A stretch of DNA of 64,000 nt from Carettochelys insculpta (GCF_033958435.1 NC_134137.1:114276501-114340500); one strand, 5' to 3'; counted from the stretch's first letter, positions 13,488 through 25,844 are shown. Made by a program: numbers and translations. The notes: generated from the letters alone by a model not told the origin.

Positions 13488-13920
13488 AAGATGCATCTAC
13501 ACGGCCCCTCCCTTTTGGAAAGGGCATGCAAATAATGAGACTGGAAATGCAAATGAGGCATTTAAATCTCACACCTCATTTGCATATTCCCATATGATCT
13601 GACTTCCAGAGAACCATTGCCAGAAGCCAAAGCAGCTGTGTGGATGGAGTTCCTTGGAAACTTCCCTTTCAAAAGCAACCTTCTTCCAATTTTGTATCAG
13701 GAAGAAGGGTCCTTTAGACAGTGTGTGTGGGGGGGGGGGGGGGCGGGGGGGTGTTGTCCTTTCAAAGGAACCCTGTTCACATGGCTGCTTTGGCTTCCAG
13801 AAACAGCTCTTTCGGAAGCCAGATCACATGAGAACATGCAAATGAGGCACAAGATATTTAAATCCGCACCTCATTGGCAAGCCCCTTCCAAAAGGGAAGG
13901 GCCATGTAGATGTGGCTTTA
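13488..13920. repeat. Palindromic MITE-like element with a G-run
   Basis: The two ends are imperfect inverted repeats: the left reads GCATCTACACGGCCCCTCCC and the right, reversed, reads CACATCTACATGGCCCTTCC. The similarity continues inwards through TTTTGGAAGGGGC, ATGCAAATGAGGC and the ATTTAAATC block. The middle holds a 15-G run at 13729..13743, then C and seven more G. The TCTACAC end resembles the other MITEs in the window, but the exact ends and target duplication are unclear. Confidence 0.65.
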
Positions 13921-14887
13921 ATGAAGTGTGAAATGACTAACAGATGCTATAATTTTCTAGACAAAAAAAATATTACAGCTACAAATCTGCATAAGGGCAG
14001 ATTTAGTTCCTTGCATTCAGAACAGGAGAGGAAACAAAAATACATAGGATTGTTTAAGTACTGATTTTAATAGCTTGTTTCTCATATAAAGGAACAAGGG
14101 GAATCTTTATATTTTAGAATAACATGTACCACTTGAGTGTCTCAATAAAGCCTGATGCTTATTACAGATCACATATATGGTTTGGTTTCAGTCTGAGTGT
14201 TGCTTAATGAGTAAACAATTTCTGTAACAATGTATAAAGACAAATTTAAGTACAAGTACTGTTGTAGCTATTTTGTATTTTTTTTGCCTCTTGTGATACT
14301 GCAGGCAATGCAGAAAGTGTCAATCTGCACCTGATTTCAAGTTCCAGACAAAGACTGCTGCATACTGTTACAGATACGTTCAACCTATTCTATTTTATTT
14401 CAAATCTACAGAAACAGATCTGGTGAAGTATCAGGAATTATTTCCTAGTCTGTAAATCTTTCAAATGCTTTGTCAACAATTACAATCTTTCATTTTATAA
14501 TGGCTATAGATGCTGTAATATCAATAGGAATAACTGAATTTTAGAACAGGACACTACAATAGCTGAAATTTCAACAGACGAGTTAAATAAAAAAAGGGGA
14601 TTTTATATATCATTTTCAATCTGTGTTTGTATTTGTCAGAATAAAACCCACCTATAAATGGATAGTATTCAGGATGCTGCACACGAATAGTTAGTTTGTG
14701 TCTAAAACAATGTATTTAAAGAGAACTTCACTTCTGCTTTCCATAATCTTGCAAACGTGCTTGCCCTTCAGTTTATAAATACATTAAGGGTTTATTTGCC
14801 CCCCCTCCTAAATCTGTGAGATCAGTTATATATGGTGATAAGCCTAAATTATAACATACTATATAATGAGGCAAACTCAAGAGTTAC
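13921..14887. other. AT-rich DNA downstream of ARGLU1, no gene seen
   Basis: AT-rich sequence with no supported exon. A possible minus-strand polyadenylation signal (AATAAA, plus-strand TTTATT) is at 14791..14796. It could belong to a long ARGLU1 3' UTR, but the end of the transcript cannot be fixed from sequence alone. Confidence 0.35.
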
Positions 14888-15275
14888 GGCTATACTAGTG
14901 AGTTTTGCTGGCAAAAACGTGGTTTTGTTGACAAAACTCAGCACTTCTGCCAGCAGCTTCTGCCTCTCAGCCATAAGACATAACATTGCTGTTGACAGAT
15001 TCTTTCAACAAAAAAGCTCTGTGGATGCTCTGGGGGACCTTCTCTCAACAGACAGGGTATCCACAACAATGGGGAGACCTGTCTGCTGGGCTTCAGGGTG
15101 CCAGTTTTGTCGAGAGAGTAGCCAGGCAGCGTGGCCACTCTGTCAACAGAGCAGAGTGCTCTTCCAATTGATTGACTTTTGTGTGTGGCTGCACTCTGTC
15201 AACAGAAGTTTTGTCGGGGAAATCTCTTCCGACAGTGACTTCTGTTGACAGAGTGCTGTAGTTGTAACCATAGCC
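14888..15275. mobile_element. PIF/Harbinger-type MITE, TGTTGACA family (degraded)
   Basis: The left end is GGCTATACTAGTGAGTTTTG and the right end, reversed, is GGCTATGGTTACAACTAC. Both are eroded versions of the end shared by several elements here. The interior carries many copies of TGTTGACA or TGTCAACA and is similar to 28663..28990 and 48656..49108. It lies about 950 bases downstream of the ARGLU1 stop codon, so it may fall within or just past the 3' UTR. Confidence 0.7.
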
Positions 15276-15563
15276 AAGGCGATTAAATACTGAAGTACTT
15301 CTCTGGATTTACTAAGATAAAAAAGCCCAAAGTGGCAGAAATGGACATTTGATGAAAATAGCAACATCCCTTAATATTATAAACTGAGTTTTTTAGCTGT
15401 CTGTATAATTTTTAAATTCAAGGTAGGAAAGCAAGCTTTTTGAAGTGAACTTAAAAAAAAAATCACTATATTTGTGAATTTTGTAAAGTGAACTGTCACC
15501 CCTTACTGTAGTTATGCAAGTGTGCTAAAAAATTTACTTAAACATATGACTTTTAGATTTTAC

Positions 15564-15569
15564 TTTATT
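15564..15569 (-). terminator. ARGLU1: Candidate polyadenylation signal for ARGLU1
   Basis: The plus-strand TTTATT reads AATAAA on the minus strand, 656 bases after the stop codon. Another candidate is at 14791..14796. In AT-rich DNA this hexamer also occurs by chance, so either, both or neither may be used. Confidence 0.3.
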
Positions 15570-15667
15570 CAGCAAATTGGTTATGTACACAATGGGGAAT
15601 GCTGGTTGAACTTTGTCAATGTAATAAAAACAAATCTAAGAGACAATACTGAACTCTCAATCTCTCC

Positions 15668-15676
15668 ATATATATA

Positions 15677-15707
<31 letters not shown>
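15668..15707. repeat. (TA)n/(TG)n microsatellite
   Basis: Runs of AT, then GTGTGT, then TA dinucleotides over about 40 bases. Confidence 0.9.
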
Positions 15708-16224
15708 TTGCAGCAGATTTGACCAACTGTTTCCTTACCTGTATCGGGAACATCAAGCGCAACAGTATCATAGGACACTGATTTAACAATAAACCAAAGA
15801 GGTCTAGTAATACTTTGGGAATTTACTGACGCATGTACACTAACTTTTTTTTGTTATTAAAAGTCAGCAAAACCAGCATGAAATTTGGTCGAATATCAGA
15901 GTATAACTCTGAGATTAGCAAGGCAGTAAAAACCTTATCAGATCACACACAATTTATAAAGTGACCTGATCTGCTTCAAACCACTATTACGGAACAAATG
16001 AATGAGAACAGATTACTCTCTAAAAGGCAACAGTGATCTGATAAGGATTTAACTTAATGGAAGTTTAAAAAAAATATTAAGAATTGCAGAGCACAGCCCC
16101 TATTAGAACAAGCTAACTTTCCAGACTTTTAAAAAAAAAAAAAAAAAAAAAAACACTTCAACATGAAGCTACCATACAAAGTTTTTCTGTTTTGTTTTTC
16201 TTTTTAAGAGTTCACAGTTCCAAT

Positions 16225-16389
16225 TCAATCCTGGCTCTTTAATGAGAAGGACAGTTTTGGCCTAGACTTTCCCTTGCCCAGGATTATTTTTTGCTCTTCC
16301 TTTTGCTGACGTTGTCTTTCTTGTTCTAGTTTCATCCTCTCCTCATGAATCTTTCTTTGTTCTTCAACAATTTTCAATTGTTCTTCAGC
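16225..16389 (-). CDS. ARGLU1: ARGLU1 exon 4 (last coding exon)
   Basis: On the minus strand the acceptor TTTATGTACAG precedes GCTGAAGAACAATTG. The exon encodes 54 residues ([13 protein letters not shown]... to LSFSLKSQD) and a TGA stop at 16227..16225. It continues the glutamate/arginine-rich helix and ends in the short, well-conserved basic tail [14 protein letters not shown]. Phase 0 at its start fits exon 3. The mammalian protein, as I know it, ends SLKTQD, one conservative change from SLKSQD here. Confidence 0.96.
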   Translation of the reverse strand, partial: AEEQLKIVEEQRKIHEERMKLEQERQRQQKEEQKIILGKGKSRPKLSFSLKSQD

Positions 16390-17641
16390 CTGTACATAAA
16401 ATCAGTAGAATTTAGAATACATAATATTCTGTAGTCACTGCAGTAGTGATTTCTAAATCTCAGTTTTACATATATTCAAACATAGGACCCAAATCTGCAA
16501 ACTCCAACACATTACAAATCCCATTGGCTTCACAGACTTGATGCATATGCAGAGTGATGCTCTTAAATGCATACCAAAAACCATATAAACCACTTGAATT
16601 CTATTTTCAATACACTTTACAAATTTACTGTCTAGACTTTTTTAATGCATATAAATATAACATTGTTCCTTTTTTCATTAATAGGGAGCTCAAATTAATC
16701 CAAAGGAGTTATCAATATAAGCAGAACCCTGCAAAGCCTTCATCTACTTTCTTTCTTAACCTGTAACAAATAAGCATTTTGGCTCAAACCATGTAAGCAC
16801 TCACAGTATGAATGGAATGACTCAGGCAAAATGACTTGTCTCTATTTGCACTATTCAGGACATAATTACTAATAAATGAAAGATCAGAAGAACAAGAGTC
16901 TGTATTTTCAGGGTTGTACTTGGTATTTTGTTCATTTCATAGTATGTAGTTTACAGTTAGTGTGAATATTTTTCTCTGTTTGTGTAGTTTTTTTTCATAA
17001 AGTTGTCAGAATATAAATGTGGTTGCAAAATCTCAAAAATTGACAGTAGGATTTTAAATAGGTATAAATCCAGAAGCCAATTTTACCCAAGGCCTTATCT
17101 AAAAAAATAAAGCTGACTTAGTTTAAAAAAAAACAAAAACCTGATTTTACACAACTTAGTTAAACTGCAGCAAAACACCTATGTGACCTTTCTTTAATTT
17201 TGCATTATTTTAATCTGATCAACCAAAATAAAACGACTCAAAACAAACCAACAGTATCCACACAAGGATGCACTGATCTAAACTGGTTTAAAACCCACCC
17301 ATTTACTTTAAACTAGTGCTACTTTCATAGAGAGAACTCTGAAGCATATGGACAGACAAAGTCCTCACCACAAATGCACACTGGAATTTCACTTTTGTCA
17401 AATATGTTTATACCCAGTCTGTTACGCTAAGAAAGTTACTCACCAGTCAAAAACCCAAAGGATACTTTGGGAGCTGGAAAGTGGTTATTTGCCATCACAG
17501 CCAAGAGGAGCTTGACTTCAATGGGAATAGGATTAGATGTTAAACAAAAACAAAAACAAAAAAAAACATCCCCCTTATCTAGCATATCAGGCAATAGTAT
17601 CTGAACATGTCACTATAAATGTAAACATTATTTCTACGCAC
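16390..17641 (-). other. ARGLU1: ARGLU1 intron 3
   Basis: Donor GTGCGT at 17641..17636 and acceptor AG at 16391..16390, phase 0. AT-rich, with no recognisable repeat or extra exon. Confidence 0.85.
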
Positions 17642-17725
17642 CAGTTTAGCTTGTGCTTCTGCAATTTTTCGATTATTCTCTTCTAATATTCGCTCTAGTT
17701 CCTCACGCTTTGCACGCTCTTCCTC
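17642..17725 (-). CDS. ARGLU1: ARGLU1 exon 3
   Basis: An 84-base exon of 28 whole codons (EEERAKREELER...AEAQAKL) with acceptor CTTTAG|GAG and donor CTG|GTGCGT. The residues are predicted continuous helix in the glutamate-rich half of the protein. The length is a multiple of three and both ends are phase 0, so skipping it would keep the frame and remove 28 residues. Confidence 0.96.
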
Positions 17726-20010
17726 CTAAAGTGGAGGACAGGGTAAGATGTTAGAAAAGTAAAATACTCATTTGTGTGTCTTCACTAATCTTCCTCAGAA
17801 TTCTTTTGTGAACTGACTTACGGGGCAGCTTTACAGCCACCTACTTTGTCTCAAGAGTAAATTGTGCAGCCACTAAAATTGGTCTCAAGTACTAATTTAA
17901 CTCATCCCTCCCAGTCCAAACAGCAACCAACTAAACCCTCCCTAATCGTACATTCCTGACAATTTATAACTAGTATTTTAATACCACACAAATGAACAAG
18001 GACAACTACAAAAACTGGATAGTATTTATCAAATTAAAATAATATATAAAATATAAATAAAGTGAATAGTTTGTCTCACCAATTAAGTATACCTACGTAT
18101 TCTTTACCTATACTCCTTTAATCAGCATTAAAAGTTGAATATTTACTGTCTTGTCCAGTGTCCTGCAGAGTGTGCTCCTCGGCTGCCATACACGCCAGCT
18201 TCCTCTTTAAAATGATTTGTACTGTTAGCTTGGCAATACCTGCATCAGCAGCTCAACCATTTATAAAGAAACAACATACAAGGAAGGCTGAGCTGAGGAA
18301 TGCAGATGTTTATGATAAGAAGGAACAAAAATATGTAAATCATTCCTAAGGCAAACAATTAATAAGAAAAATACATTTACTGTTAGTGAAAAATACAAAT
18401 GGTAATCCATACTTCATGGAACTAAGGGCTTCTTTCGTGGGGAAAATGGACTTAACATTCAATATTTTGACAATTTTAAGACAGCTTAAACTGTCATCTA
18501 CAGTTTGAACTGGAATTCAGGGGTCCAGGGAGGCATGATCAAGGAAATCGAGCCTTATAAGTTGCTGTTTCCTTGGTGAATTTAATAAAAGTTTGTTATG
18601 CAAAACGAATATGAAGAGTACGTGAAGGTTTCTGAGGTGCTTCAATTCACATAATGACTATCCAAATATTTTTATATATTTGGAAGATTTAAAATCAGCC
18701 AGAGGTTTGTGTCTGTGTAAAAAGAAAAGTTAATATGAAACAAAACAAGCATATAAAGAGAAAACTTCTTACGATGATTAGTAATCAGCTACTAGTGAGC
18801 ATGCCATATCCAGGAATTAACATTTATTTTACATGACAGAGCACTGATGAAACTACTCCGCATCGAACGTAAATGATGGGTTTTAAAAACCGTTTTTTGT
18901 AATGGTGCATCCATTTAGTCAACTGAAATCCACTGTACACTAATTTCAGCAAACTTGTGTCTAAAGTAAAACTGTATTTCTCTTAAATATAAACTTTGAA
19001 TTGCACACACAAAATCTGTATGGCTTAATTCTCAAGAAAGAATTTTATTTCAAAAATATTATATTGGCAAACAAATAATGTTTAGCCTGAAAGGGAAAGC
19101 ATCATTACTAACAGCTTTCCTATCGCAAACTATTCAAGTTATTAATTTAAAACAACTGGTAAAAGTAGTACGGAGTGAGAGAGTTATAGAACACTCAGTG
19201 CTATTTAGCCGAATTGTCTGTAAAGATTTAAGAGTTTGACTTTAAATTTTTGGATCCTGGAGTGATTAGTGCAGACAAGCATCAAAGCTTTAGTAGCAAA
19301 TTACTGCTTCACAGAAAGACGTTTTTCAGCTTTTTCTCCAGCTGCTGCTAAAACAAGTCACATGTTTAGCTTGACTTCAGACAAAAACAACCTGCTCCTT
19401 AGTAAATTCTAGAGGGGGGAAAAAAAGGAGTTAGTAATTATTGAAAAATGGATATTATGATTTGGAATTAAATCCTTGGTGAAGACGGTGGCTGGACTTA
19501 TGTTCAAAGTACAGGAATTAGTCCAATGTATGCTCAAAAGGAATGTGTGTTTTAAAATGATGAACAGTAAGAAAACCTAGTTAAAGACAGGTACAGTGCT
19601 GGACTCTGCTGTTTTCCTGACTGAAGGCAAAAAGCCTCTTACAGTCTAGGTAAATAAAATGAAACAAACGAAGGATACATAATTATAAATTTTAACCCTT
19701 TCCCCCCAAAATAAGAAAGGATTGTTGATAAATCCTGCAGCCATGGCAAAAGTTTCAAACAATTCTCAAATATGTAGGTCAGGTCCATTAAAATTCAAGT
19801 ATCCTTGTACAGGTTTTAGGAGAATAACTGTTTAAGTATCAGTGAGCTCCTCTGAATAGGTAAAAATTAGTTTCGCAGCAATGCAAGTTTAGACGAGAAG
19901 GGAATTAGATTTGCTGTATTCCATCTCTTTCTGAACCGAACAGGAGGCACAACCAGACACTGAAAGTTTTGCCATGGACTGTCTCTACTTTCCAAACGAC
20001 CGAGCGTTAC
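17726..20010 (-). other. ARGLU1: ARGLU1 intron 2, probable splicing-control region
   Basis: Donor GTAACG at 20010..20005 (a weaker donor than GTAAGT) and acceptor AG at 17727..17726. From general knowledge, intron 2 of vertebrate ARGLU1 holds an ultraconserved element that tunes ARGLU1 levels through intron retention and a stop-containing alternative exon. The sequence fits such a role: the frame from exon 2 stays open for 47 codons into the intron, and a candidate 43-base exon with an in-frame stop lies at 19305..19347. No transposon was recognised inside, unlike intron 1. Conservation itself cannot be tested here. Confidence 0.6.
19305..19347 (-). other. ARGLU1: Candidate poison exon in ARGLU1 intron 2
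   Basis: On the minus strand a good acceptor (CTTGTTTTAG) is followed by CAGCAGCTGGAGAAAAAGC... and, after 43 bases, by a donor GTAATT. Spliced to exon 2 in phase 0 it would read QQLEKKLKNVFL and then TGA, a premature stop that should trigger nonsense-mediated decay. The length is not a multiple of three. This is a prediction from splice-site appearance and from the known regulation of the gene in other vertebrates; the exact exon is not proven. Confidence 0.4.
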
Positions 20011-20236
20011 CTCTCTGGCTTTTTGTGCCGCAAGTTCAGCTTGTCGCTGTCGCTCGAGTTCTTCGAGCAACTGTTTTTCCATGATGCGCTTAGCTTCCTC
20101 CACCCTGCGGAGAACCTCTCGCTCAATCTCATCCTTCCGTTTCTCCAACTCTTCCTCTACACGCTTAGCCACTAGCTCCTCCACTCTTCGGGCTGTCTCT
20201 TCCTCTATGAGTTTTTCTTCAATTTCTTGTTGGCGT
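20011..20236 (-). CDS. ARGLU1: ARGLU1 exon 2
   Basis: A 226-base exon with acceptor CTCTTTCTAG|A and donor GAG|GTAACG. Its first base completes the isoleucine codon begun in exon 1, then come 75 codons ([17 protein letters not shown]... to ELAAQKARE), residues 117-192 of the protein. This is the core of the glutamate/arginine-rich helical half. As far as I recall the mammalian sequence, this exon is identical to it, which is consistent with very strong constraint. The flanking introns lack any comparable coding signal. Confidence 0.97.
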
Positions 20237-23200
20237 CTAGAAAGAGAGACATGGAAATAATAATTAGGTATGTCAATAATAAAATTTAAATAAAACTTTG
20301 AATTCACAGATTGACACAGAAGATTATGGCTTATATTATATATTTAAATGTTTCTCTTTATTCTTTGTTTGCACATCATTCAATCAAAAATATCCTTTAC
20401 AAGACAAGCAGTCATCCTCTTACTCCCTATGGGAAACAAAAACAATTGCAAAATACTGTATTTAACATCTTAAAATGTCATGTTTAACAAAAAACTTAGC
20501 ATTTTGAGGAGGTTGTGATATAATAAATGGATTATATTGACTGTGAATGTTACTCAAAAGAAAGTAACATTGAAACATAGCTATCAGCTAAAGTACCCAT
20601 CCCCCATCAAAATCAGAATATTTTAGATTCTATGGTATATGAAATAACAAAATACTGCCTTAAGACCTCTGCCTCAAATAAACCAAATTGGTATCTAACT
20701 AAAAGACACAGCAGAGACAATAAAATTTATAATTTGAGTATTCTGAACAAAAGCTCCAGGTGGTGTTGTAATCTAGATTTTCAATAATTTACCTTATCAC
20801 ATATCAAATACTGCAGACCTGCTTAATTTAGTTTTGATGATATTGAGTGTCAAACACAATTACACAAAAGAAAGATTAACGTTGAGTGCTATAAAGCATT
20901 GTTTTGGTGTTCTGTTTTTATGAGGACTTCCCCCGTCAAGAGTGTTTTACTTAGTTTTAATTTTTAGTAAGATACTAGTTTAAAAAACGCTAACACCTAA
21001 TATGATAGGATAGGCATAGTCACTTAACTGTCAGCCCCATCACAGTTTTACTGAACAGTAAAATATTGGGCTGGAGCCTATAAACCAGGGGAGGGGAACC
21101 TATAACCTGTGGGTCAGCTCAGGCTTGCGGGCTCTGCCTGGCAGGGGCATGAAGCAGTTATGCACTCTGCTGGCTACCATTGCCTGTGGGCAGCGCCCCC
21201 ACTATTCCCAGTGGCAGAGAATCACCATCAATGAGAGCGCTTTCCTGCAGCACAAAGAACCACACAGACAGCTGTGCCCTCTGGGAGCTGCACAATTTCC
21301 TACCTCCTCCCACAGTTACTGTCCTGCCCAAGCTCCACTCCTTTCATGCACTCTCTCTCCAGTCCAGACCTCTCCCCCAACTGCTCCTGCACTTTCCCTC
21401 CCTTCAAGATCATGTTTCTGCAGTCTACTCCCACACACGGAATGCCTCATTTTTGGCCCAACCCCAGCACCCCACAAAAATCTACTAGCACTGAGCTCTA
21501 AAAAGTTAATCCAGGCGTGGGAACAAGCCCGGAGGCTCAGTGCCTGCCCCTACTTCCCTGTGGGGTTAGAGTATGACAGGAGTGTCTTTTTTCACCCCAT
21601 TTCTCAGTTGGGGACCACACTGGTGAGACTTTTTTTTTTTTTTTTATCCTTTTTACCTGGGGACTAGGTAAGTGAGGGAAGTTATTTTTTTTGTTTTAAT
21701 TTCTCATTTATGTGTTGGACCCAACTGATTTTTGTGTGGGTCAGTGGCCCCCAATCACAACTATAAACATGCAATACTTGCTCTTGTGCTTACAAATGAT
21801 GCTGATGAAAAGGCTCCGCATGAAAGTAAGCACTTGTAGGATTGGGCCTCTTTTTGAGTTATATATTCATATACTAACAGGATGCCCATTTTACAGAAAA
21901 TGATATTCTATAGCTATCACTTAAATGGCATTCACTTATCAGAATTATTATTTTTATTCTTCCTGATTTGTTTTGTTTTGTTTTTCTGAAGTGAGAGTTA
22001 AGCACACTAGCGAAATGTTGACCACAAAATGCTTTAAAAAAAATCTCAATTCATCAAGCAGGACCAATGAACTGGGGTTCACAATACAAGAGCTAAACCA
22101 GTGCTACTTCCAGTCACTTTTTTGTTAAAGTAGAAGTGTCACGTTATTCACTCATTTATATTTTTAATATAAAAACACAATTTCAATTATTTATACATTT
22201 TCAGAAAAATGATACATTTGTCAGATTTTGGATTTCCAAAATGTGTATTAACCTGAATGGACTATCTAAATAACCAATCTGAAAACCCCTTGGGATCCCT
22301 GAATGCATAAGTCTAAATCTCAGTAGAATCAATTTAGTCTTTCATTCTACTGATGTAGATGTTGGCTCTTTCTGATGAAACCTTAAAACAAAGTTCTCTG
22401 CTTTAAATGGATATAAAATATGCCATGGCCCACTTCCTTATCCTACTTGCACTTTCATTCCACAAATAACTAAAGTTGGAGCTTCTAAGAGCCTTTAGCC
22501 CTGCACCCTTGGCAGGTGCCAAACGAGAGAATGTGCCAAACCATGGAAGGTCAATATTGCCAAGCAGCATTACCAAGACTCCCACAGCTTACTGGGCTCC
22601 CAGAAGACACTTACAGGTAAATTAGAGCGAAACAATAGCACAGAACACAGACAGCCAGGGCTGGAGGAAAACTAAACAATTTTTATGGGACTAAGGGATG
22701 GGTAACTTGGCCAAACCCATAAGTGAAATCATGCTGGATTACAGTTGTTGCCAGATGGAAGTGTGCCGGACTAGAGAGGTTTAAACTGTATATATATTGT
22801 AAAGGATTCTCAAAACCTTCAGGAACAAGGTAGATACTATAACAGTATTACATTACCCCGTAGGCTGTAACTGTGCTGTAAAACTTGCTTCAAAATAAGC
22901 CTTGGTATACCAGGCGTCAGTATGTACAAATTTGTATTAAATGTTGCCCTGTTAAATATTTGAGCATGAGAACGAATTAAATCCAAGTATTTCAGGTAAT
23001 TAAACACAGGTGAACTACTCACAAGAGGTGAGCAAGCAAATTACACTGTGCTCTAATTAGCACTGCACTTTACAGATCTCACCATCTCCTATTCTGGCGA
23101 AAAAAAATTAAGATTAATAAATTTGGGAACAGCATTTTCATTTCTTTCCATACTTACAATTATTTCATTACACACACAAACACAGAAAAAGTTAGTGTCA

Positions 23201-25844
23201 GGAAATATAAAAACTATGCTAAAAAGTTGTGTTAGAAAGAACAGGACTACTTAGGAATTTATTCTCTAAGATTTAAGTTCTATATTAGATCACCACCACC
23301 ATGCATACATTTGAAGATTTAATCCTACAAATCGCTGTTGCAGATTCTGAAAAAATGCACCAACAGGCCTACATATGGTGGCATAGTTTCTCTCTCAATA
23401 AGGTATTTTCTGTTTCAGGTGTGCCCAAGTCTTCCTATACAGAGAAAAATCAGCATCATCCTTTAACATGCAACACTTTCAAAAACATGAGAAAGCAAAA
23501 ACTTGTTTGTGTCATATTTTTCAGAATAAGGGATGAGATGCATATAGCGTGTATTTGCAATTTTATGGAGAGCTGCACGGAAGTGCTTATGATTCAGTGG
23601 CTTCCCTTCATAAAAGTTTTCACATGCATTTATTTGTAGATCTTAAAATTAAGCATCATTGCAAGAAAGAGAGAGCAGGATAAAGCACAGTGGTCCTTTA
23701 CATCTCAGAAGACATTTTATACAGATTCAGAAGAAAGCCATTTTCAGTATATTCTGTTGCCTGTCAGTTGGCAATTTGATAAGTGACATATAAGCCAGTA
23801 TTAAAGATGAAGTGTTTAATTCAACTAATGGAGTGCAAAATGTAAATGTAATATAGTTTGCAACATTAGCAAAGCCCAAATGGAACGCTATCACCAAACC
23901 TCCCTCATCTAAACCCCATACCCTAGCAAAAATTGGAAGTTCGAAAGTGGTTTTTGAAGTTCACCACACTTAATTAGCCTGAACAACTAGAGATTATTGT
24001 GCACCTCTCAAATCATAATTAGAGAAATAGCAGAATTTTGTTTGCTTAAATTCCTCTTATAAAACAGGCACTACACTTTTCACTGTTGCTACTCCGACGA
24101 AATCCCATATTGTCCCCCCCAGATCATCAGTGAAAAGTATTCCACCATTTTTCATATGTAACAAAGTCGTTCTAGAAAAACACTAAAACACACGTAAAAG
24201 TGGCAGTTTTTCTCTTTAATAAGAAGTTTCAACCTATTCAGGCAAAGAGAACTAGAATTGTTGCAAATTAAGGTTTTAATGGCAAAATGATGGTCAATTG
24301 CTTAAGTATCTGATACAAATATTTTAAACATTTCACTCTGCCAGCACTAGAACAGCTTCCAACCTCCTGTTAAGAAGTCATTTTTGGCTTGGTAGTAAAT
24401 CAGACCTTTTTGATAAGAAGGCATCCAATTACTTTAAAATTTGTAAATATTTCACAAATCACAATCTCAAATATTTGCATTTGCCTTCCAGCTCATAAGA
24501 ATTTGATAAACATTAAGATTCCAAATTGAGGTGAGACTAAAAATTTAAAAACAAACAAACAGAACCTAGAGCTCTTCCCACTCTAACAACTCTAAATTAA
24601 CTGATATCAACCAAATTAATCCTGATTGGTCCAGATCTTACATAAGAACCAGACCAACTGTCTCAAAGATAAAATATTTAAAAAAATTTTAAATGTGTGT
24701 TCTGTAATCTTACAACACTTGATATTGCTATCAAACTGAAATCAGCATAGATAGAACAAGGAGTCATGGGAGCAGAATACTTTAAAATAGAAATGAAAGA
24801 AGCAATATGGGCAGATCAGAATTTTGGACATATGAGTAACTTATAATTATTTTATTCATTATGATATTGTTAGAATAAAGCCAAAAGAAAATTACCTTTT
24901 GTAAAAGTAATGGAACTGGTTGTCACTATTTGAGTCTGCCTAAGCATTTGCTTACAAATGCAGGATCACAAACAGTATTTTTATCTTCGTAAGTCAGTAT
25001 TTTTGCAAAACAGATCAATAGATCAAGATGCTAGGTTTACTGGACATTTAACAATAAGGATAAGTTTACTATAATTATTACAAGTTTTGTCATCGGTGAG
25101 AGCAGGAAATAGTAACGAACTCAAAAAAATAAATAACGGGGCAGGGTGAATTTTTCGAGAAACAATGGCTAATCTGTAACAAAATGAAGCAATGCCAGCA
25201 GCTGTTATGAAATATGACAAGTGCCACCCAGACACATTCTGAACATGCTAGTTCCGTTTAACTGGGCAACTGTTCCATGAAAGGAAGCCTCTCGGATTCA
25301 GCACTAACACAGAGACAAACCCGGAATCAGCTTTCTTTCCAAGGCAGAACCACGTGTGTGAGTTGGATGTCGCCCCGTAGCTTTTACCACATGACCCAGG
25401 CTTTAACTAGAGAATGTTCTTTCATTTTTGGCGACTCCTGGCCAGTCCTGGAAGACTGACCAGCCTACCCCCACCCCCCCCAGCCAAACACTGCCCCGGA
25501 CAACCAGGAGTGCCTCCGCCTAAAGAATACGCTGCTTGCAGAAAAGGGGAGGGACAAAAGGCGGCCCGTGCTGCACACAACCCCAGAGACTACCAGGCCT
25601 GGGAGGAACAGAGGAAGAGACTGAACCCAACAAGGCCCCGAACGGCTGCACACTGGAGGAAGCGGCCGCCGCCAGAGCGATGGATGGGGAGGGAGAAAGG
25701 GAGGCACAACGATAGCGGCCCGGGGTAGCTGTTTTCGGGCGGGGGGGGGGGGGTCCTGGCGAGCCCCCCAGCGGGATGGAGGCGAGCGGAGGGAGCCGCG
25801 GCGCGCCAGGGCCGAGGCCGGACCCCCCCGGGCGGGGCACTCAC
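20237..25844 (-). other. ARGLU1: ARGLU1 intron 1
   Basis: Donor GTGAGT at 25844..25839 and acceptor AG at 20238..20237, with a codon split after two bases. AT-rich except near the CpG island on its right. It holds a hAT-like element at about 21088-21750; otherwise no exon or clear repeat was seen. Confidence 0.85.
21088..21750. mobile_element. hAT-like non-autonomous DNA element (right end eroded)
   Basis: Begins CAGGGGAGGGGAACCTATAA, the CAGGGG-type end of hAT elements, and is followed by GC-rich, pyrimidine-rich filler unlike the AT-rich intron around it. The far side (GTGGGTCAGTGGCCCCCAAT near 21737) is a degraded partner. The open frames inside are compositional and not coding. Confidence 0.5.

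Larger units (their letters stand above)
15276..16224 (-). other. ARGLU1: ARGLU1 3' UTR and 3' flank (extent uncertain)
   Basis: This follows the ARGLU1 stop on the minus strand. It contains a 23-base A-run on the plus strand (U-run in the transcript) at 16131..16153, a TA/TG dinucleotide microsatellite at 15668..15707, and a candidate AATAAA signal on the minus strand at 15564..15569. The true cleavage site is not determined. Confidence 0.5.

Noticed and set aside
15668..15707. TA/TG array considered as a CRISPR or regulatory array
   Set aside because: A simple dinucleotide microsatellite. No spacer structure exists here or anywhere in the window.
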